A DNA stretch of 8,367 nucleotides from JAGMDK01 sp023128695 (GTDB taxonomy: Bacteria > Planctomycetota > Phycisphaerae > UBA1845 > Fen-1342), in assembly GCA_030628805.1 (NCBI GenBank), contig DAOVQG010000207.1:1-8367 (forward strand), written 5' to 3'. The position numbers and the translations under genes were made by a program. The number at the start of each line of letters is the position of its first letter. The first letter of the stretch is position 1. Shown here piece after piece: positions 5,281 to 8,367 of this stretch. Below the pieces are notes generated by a model. That model was not told the DNA's origin. It saw nothing but the letters and a program-made list of their open reading frames with translations, and did not search any database.

Positions 5281-7895
5281 TACGCCTTATAAATCTTCAC
5301 CTTGACACAGGCATCCGTACCCTGCGTTAGGGAATCCGTGTGTTTGAGATCGGGGTTAATAAGGTCGTCGAAGAACTGACCCTTGCCTTTGGAAATCGGC
5401 GTGCCGCGGGCCCAGTGACCGTGGCAGCCGGCGATCCCCAACTGCTCGGCATGCATGCCCTCGACCAGCTTCACCGGCCCCTTAATCTTCTTGCCGTCCG
5501 GGTTCTCGACCCAGACGACATCGTGGTCCTTGAGACCCTTCTTCTTGCCCGTGCCGGCGTTGATCTGGATCAGATACACGAACGGGTCGTTGATGGCGAC
5601 CTCGTCCAGCCACGGGTTGTTTTGGGTCGAGGACTGTGTGTGGAAGGAGGGCCGCCAACTAAACGCCCATAGGTCGAACTCAGGGTTTTTTTCCTCGTGC
5701 GAGGGGCACGGGAACCACTCGCCCAGCGGCGCGTAAAAGCGGATATCAGCCATGTCCTCCCGTCCGTACGAGGCCAGGAGCTTCTGGAGCTTCTCGCCGG
5801 CCTCCAGGAAGAACTCGAAATAGATCGGCACACGCACCGGCGTGAACCAGCGCCAGTACATCTCCTCGACCTTGGTCGGCCATTTCTCCAGGCCGGTCTT
5901 CTTCAGGGCCTCCAGACCCTTCTCGGGCCCCAGGCGATCCTTGAGCACCCGGTCGACGATGTCCTGCCAATCGTGATCCCCTTGGGTATCGAGCTTGTAC
6001 TCCTCACTCATCTCGCCGCCGTAGCGGACCGGGATGATGTCGTTGATCGCCTTGTAATACTTGTCCTGAACGCCGAGCCGCTTGGCGATCTCCAGCATCA
6101 TCTCGTTGAAGTCGCGACGTTCATAAAGCGGCTCAACCACCGGCTGCCGAATCTGCCAGACCCAATGGTCCATCCCGGTCGGGTGACAGAACGTCGACGG
6201 GAAGGTCACACATGGCGTGTAGCGCTCAAGGAAGCAGGCGTCCGGCAGGACAATGTCGGCCACCGCCTCGGTGAACTCGTTCTGATAGATGTTGAAAGAG
6301 AAGATAAAGTTGAATTTCTTCAGGAAGTTTTCCGTGACTTCCTCGGCGTTCGCCATGGTCATCACGGAGTTGGAGCCGAAGTTGATCATGATCTCCGGCC
6401 GGTAATCGATCTTGAAATCCTTCATGTACTGTTCCCACTCGGGCGTGCAAATCGTGAACGCGTTGTAGACCGAGCAGGGGAACATGTCCTGGAGGTCGAG
6501 CCGCTGCGGCGGGGCCGGCTCGCGCAGCGGATACGGCTTGTGGTCGTAAACCCAGCCTTTCACAACCATCAGCCCGTCCGGACACGAATACGGAATCGTG
6601 TTCGGCTTACCGGTGTCGGGGTGACCATGCGAGACCGGCGGCCCGTGACCCATGGCACCGCCTGGCACATCAGCGGCGCCCATGACGTGGTTGAGCAGGT
6701 CGATCTCCAGACAGTTCCAGCCGGAGTTGACGTGCCCCTGGCTGCCGCGGAAGAAGATCGCGGCCGAGGGCCGCAACGGTAGCTCATGCCCGTCGATCAT
6801 GATCGTGCTGCCGATCTGGGCGTGCTCGACGAACTCATTGGCCACTCGCCGGAGAGTTGACTCCGGCACGCTGGAGATCTTCTCCACCTTGTCCAGCGGG
6901 TAGTTCTTCTTCACGTGCTCCTTGAGAAGCTGGAACGACGGGTGCACCTCCGTTCCATCCACCTTAAATGTCCCCTCGAGGGCGTAGTCCTTGACCGACT
7001 CGTCGTCGAAGGTCTTGGCCTTGTCCTCCTCGCTGTCCCAGACCAGCGGCTTGTTCGATTCCGGGTCTCTGAAGTAGTGCCCGTCCGACTGGATCAGATA
7101 TGGAGCATTCGTCTTCAGCTTGAGGTAGCGGTCATCCCACTTGCCGATTTCGTTCAGGATGACATTGAGCATCCCCAGGGCGACCGCGCCGTCCGTGCCC
7201 ACCCGGATGGGGACCCACTCGTGAGCCTTGGAGGCCTGCGTGGACAGGAACGGGTCGAACACGACCGCCTTCATCCCCCGCGCCCGGGCGTCCGCCACCC
7301 ACTGGGCACTTTGCAGGGCGGCGTGCCCCGCTCCGTGACCCTTCGAGCAGCCGAAATAAATCGTATAGTTGTTGTAAGTCCAATCGGGGATGATCGACCA
7401 GGCGGCGTGCATGATGCCGTTCATGAAGTGTGCCCCGTTGCCGCACCACAGCCCCCCCCCGGAGACCCAGTAGTTCTTGAAGCCCCAGGCCCGCATGAAG
7501 GCGATGACCGCGAAGCGGATTTCGCTGGTCTGGACCGTGGTGGCCTGGAAGTAGGTCCCACGGGGGTCCTTCATGTTCTTGAATTTGGTCACAATGGTTT
7601 CGAGGGCTTCCTCCCAGGTGATCCGCTGCCACTTGGGATCGACGCCCACACCTTTCTCGGGGTTGGTGCGTTTGACCGGGTAGTTGAGACGATGCCGGTC
7701 ATAGAGCGTCATCAGTTGGGCGGTCCCTTTCGCGCAAATTCTGCCGCTGCCGGCCGGCGTGTCCGGGTTGCCCTCGAGGTCGACGACCACGCCGTCGACC
7801 ACATGGACTTTGATCCCGCATTGCGCGTAGCAACCGCCGCAGGAGGTCGGAACCCACTTGTCTTCTTTGTTGATCTTCGTTGGCTGTGCAATCAT
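5280..7895 (-). CDS. Catalytic bis-MGD molybdenum/tungsten oxidoreductase (DMSO-reductase superfamily), no Tat signal
   Basis: This is the catalytic subunit of the three-gene complex, 871 residues. An N-terminal cluster motif C19-x2-C22-x3-C26-x27-C54 should bind one [4Fe-4S]. The Mo/W ligand is probably C151 in GGGLWCGNGAHF, aligned by position with the Cys/SeCys ligand of NapA and FdhF. Pterin-binding signatures follow: VVFDPFLSTQASKAHEWVP then IRVGTDGA (about 211-237), a NFGSNSVMT and VADIVLPDACFLERYTP stretch, and the C-terminal molybdopterin dinucleotide-binding domain with QINAGTGKK and GCHGHWARGTP. The usual twin-arginine leader is missing: the protein starts MIAQPTKINKEDKWVPTSCGGC, and an in-frame TAG shortly upstream blocks extension. 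ATG 7895 is preferred to GTG 7913, with GGAAGG about 10 bases upstream. Genes for the FeS and NrfD subunits follow. PsrA/PhsA-like or PadB-like (phenylacetyl-CoA:acceptor oxidoreductase) relatives are candidates; the substrate is undetermined. Confidence 0.92.
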   Translation of the reverse strand: MIAQPTKINKEDKWVPTSCGGCYAQCGIKVHVVDGVVVDLEGNPDTPAGSGRICAKGTAQLMTLYDRHRLNYPVKRTNPEKGVGVDPKWQRITWEEALETIVTKFKNMKDPRGTYFQATTVQTSEIRFAVIAFMRAWGFKNYWVSGGGLWCGNGAHFMNGIMHAAWSIIPDWTYNNYTIYFGCSKGHGAGHAALQSAQWVADARARGMKAVVFDPFLSTQASKAHEWVPIRVGTDGAVALGMLNVILNEIGKWDDRYLKLKTNAPYLIQSDGHYFRDPESNKPLVWDSEEDKAKTFDDESVKDYALEGTFKVDGTEVHPSFQLLKEHVKKNYPLDKVEKISSVPESTLRRVANEFVEHAQIGSTIMIDGHELPLRPSAAIFFRGSQGHVNSGWNCLEIDLLNHVMGAADVPGGAMGHGPPVSHGHPDTGKPNTIPYSCPDGLMVVKGWVYDHKPYPLREPAPPQRLDLQDMFPCSVYNAFTICTPEWEQYMKDFKIDYRPEIMINFGSNSVMTMANAEEVTENFLKKFNFIFSFNIYQNEFTEAVADIVLPDACFLERYTPCVTFPSTFCHPTGMDHWVWQIRQPVVEPLYERRDFNEMMLEIAKRLGVQDKYYKAINDIIPVRYGGEMSEEYKLDTQGDHDWQDIVDRVLKDRLGPEKGLEALKKTGLEKWPTKVEEMYWRWFTPVRVPIYFEFFLEAGEKLQKLLASYGREDMADIRFYAPLGEWFPCPSHEEKNPEFDLWAFSWRPSFHTQSSTQNNPWLDEVAINDPFVYLIQINAGTGKKKGLKDHDVVWVENPDGKKIKGPVKLVEGMHAEQLGIAGCHGHWARGTPISKGKGQFFDDLINPDLKHTDSLTQGTDACVKVKIYKA

Positions 7896-8248
7896 GTTCC
7901 GTGCGCCTTCCACCGTCTACAAGAACAAGGGTCGAATAATGTGCCGTCTATCTAAAACCGACAGGAAGTGCCAGATAATTTAACCAATCATTAACCGCGT
8001 CAATATCAGACTCACCATATTCGGATCTGTTAAGATAACCGAACTGCCCGCCGAGTGAAACCGATTTTTTTGCCAAGTTGCTCAGTTACGGGCAAAGAAT
8101 GACTAGCCGACCGGGAGCGCGCCCGAAACTGCTTGGTCATCCTGGTATTCCGGGTACATGACAGTTTTGGCGGGGTTGGATTTGTGGATGCATTGCCGGT
8201 GTGACCCGTTGCGGCTCATGGGCACGCCATGCAGGACTTCGGATGATA
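7896..8248. other. Gene-free leader upstream of the oxidoreductase operon
   Basis: No credible gene is seen here on either strand. The first 150 bases next to the operon are clearly richer in A and T than the coding sequence, as expected of a promoter region, and include TTTAACCAATCATTAACC at 7979-7996. The rest (about 8086-8248) is GC-rich with no recognised structure. A 58-codon plus-strand frame from 8158 runs into the hairpin repeats and is judged spurious. Confidence 0.6.
7975..8003 (-). promoter_or_regulatory. Possible sigma-70-type promoter for the oxidoreductase operon
   Basis: Read on the minus strand, TTGACG (7998-8003) could be a -35 box, with AATTAT (7975-7980) after 17 bases or TAAATT (7977-7982) after 15 bases as -10. 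It lies about 80 bases upstream of the catalytic gene's ATG in the AT-rich leader. The spacer contains TTAATGATTGGTTAA, a weak dyad that might be a regulator site; it does not match a full FNR box. Match to consensus is moderate and promoter rules in this lineage are not well known to me. Confidence 0.3.
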
Positions 8249-8367
8249 GCCCTGAAAGGGCGGAAGTTGTTAGCCGGGGGCGTCAGCCCCCGGGAGCGTT
8301 GGTACCAGGACGCGAGCCCCAGCGGGGCGAAAGATAACGCCGGTTGTCCGGACCGCTTCTGTCGCCC
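8249..8367. repeat. GC-hairpin repeat cluster at the right end, same family as at the left end
   Basis: Three perfect hairpins follow one another: GCCCT-GAA-AGGGC (8249-8261), CCGGGGGC-GTCA-GCCCCCGG (8274-8293) and GCCCC-AGC-GGGGC (8316-8328). The last bases, CTTCTGTCGCCC, look like the first arm of a fourth, since TTCTGTCGCCC is the reverse complement of GGGCGACAGAA at 125-135. The window therefore stops inside a repeat. These are dispersed palindromic elements rather than a terminator, since several are stacked with no T-tract. Confidence 0.8.

Noticed and set aside
5280..7913. Pyrogallol hydroxytransferase (transhydroxylase) for the catalytic subunit, suggested by similar length and operon partner
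   Set aside because: From family knowledge the transhydroxylase large subunit lacks the N-terminal 4Fe-4S cysteines that are complete here, and its operon has no NrfD anchor.
5697..7955. Long plus-strand open frames of 361 and 346 codons opposite the catalytic gene
   Set aside because: They lie antisense to a clearly coding molybdoenzyme, show His/Arg/Val-rich composition typical of shadows of GC-rich genes, and have no recognisable domain.
8158..8335. 58-codon plus-strand frame near the right end
   Set aside because: Its second half is a translation of the palindromic repeats, and no ribosome site or similarity supports it.

Overview
The window is GC-rich and most likely comes from a member of the Planctomycetota or a related PVC-type bacterium. 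That placement is an inference. It rests on the style of the intergenic repeats (GC hairpins of the 'AGCCCTGAAAGGGCG' and 'GCCGGTGCCACAC' kind, plus GATTGNN heptamer arrays) and on the flagellar sigma factor. No rRNA or other marker gene is present. Both ends lie in or next to repeats of the same hairpin family, so the window may be a contig bounded by repeats.

Left third (1-2381, + strand): the remains of a flagellar export and regulation cluster. The canonical order fliR-flhB-flhA-flhF-flhG-fliA can still be read, but fliR has lost its N-terminus, flhB and flhA are absent, flhF keeps only its C-terminal end, and flhG is reduced to a P-loop with a short tail. Only fliA, encoding the sigma-28/WhiG-type sigma factor, is full length. 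The natural reading is loss of motility with the sigma factor retained.

Middle (2382-3585): a convergent intergenic region filled with two kinds of repeat (dual-hairpin units and a 14-bp tandem array). It is followed on the minus strand by a single-pass membrane protein of unknown function with an Ala/Pro/Thr-rich tail.

Right two thirds (3586-7895, - strand): a three-gene operon for a membrane-bound molybdenum/tungsten oxidoreductase of the DMSO-reductase superfamily. In order of transcription it encodes a catalytic bis-MGD subunit, a four-cluster 4Fe-4S electron-transfer subunit and an NrfD/PsrC-type quinone-interacting membrane anchor. Electrons would pass between the Mo centre, the FeS chain and the quinone pool. 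The catalytic subunit has no Tat signal, unlike polysulfide, thiosulfate, tetrathionate and DMSO reductases, so the active site may face the cytoplasm. The substrate cannot be read from the sequence. The 158-bp gap between the first two genes is almost entirely an inverted array of 7-bp repeats.

Far right (7896-8367): an AT-richer leader with a possible promoter for the operon, then another cluster of GC-hairpin repeats running to the window end.
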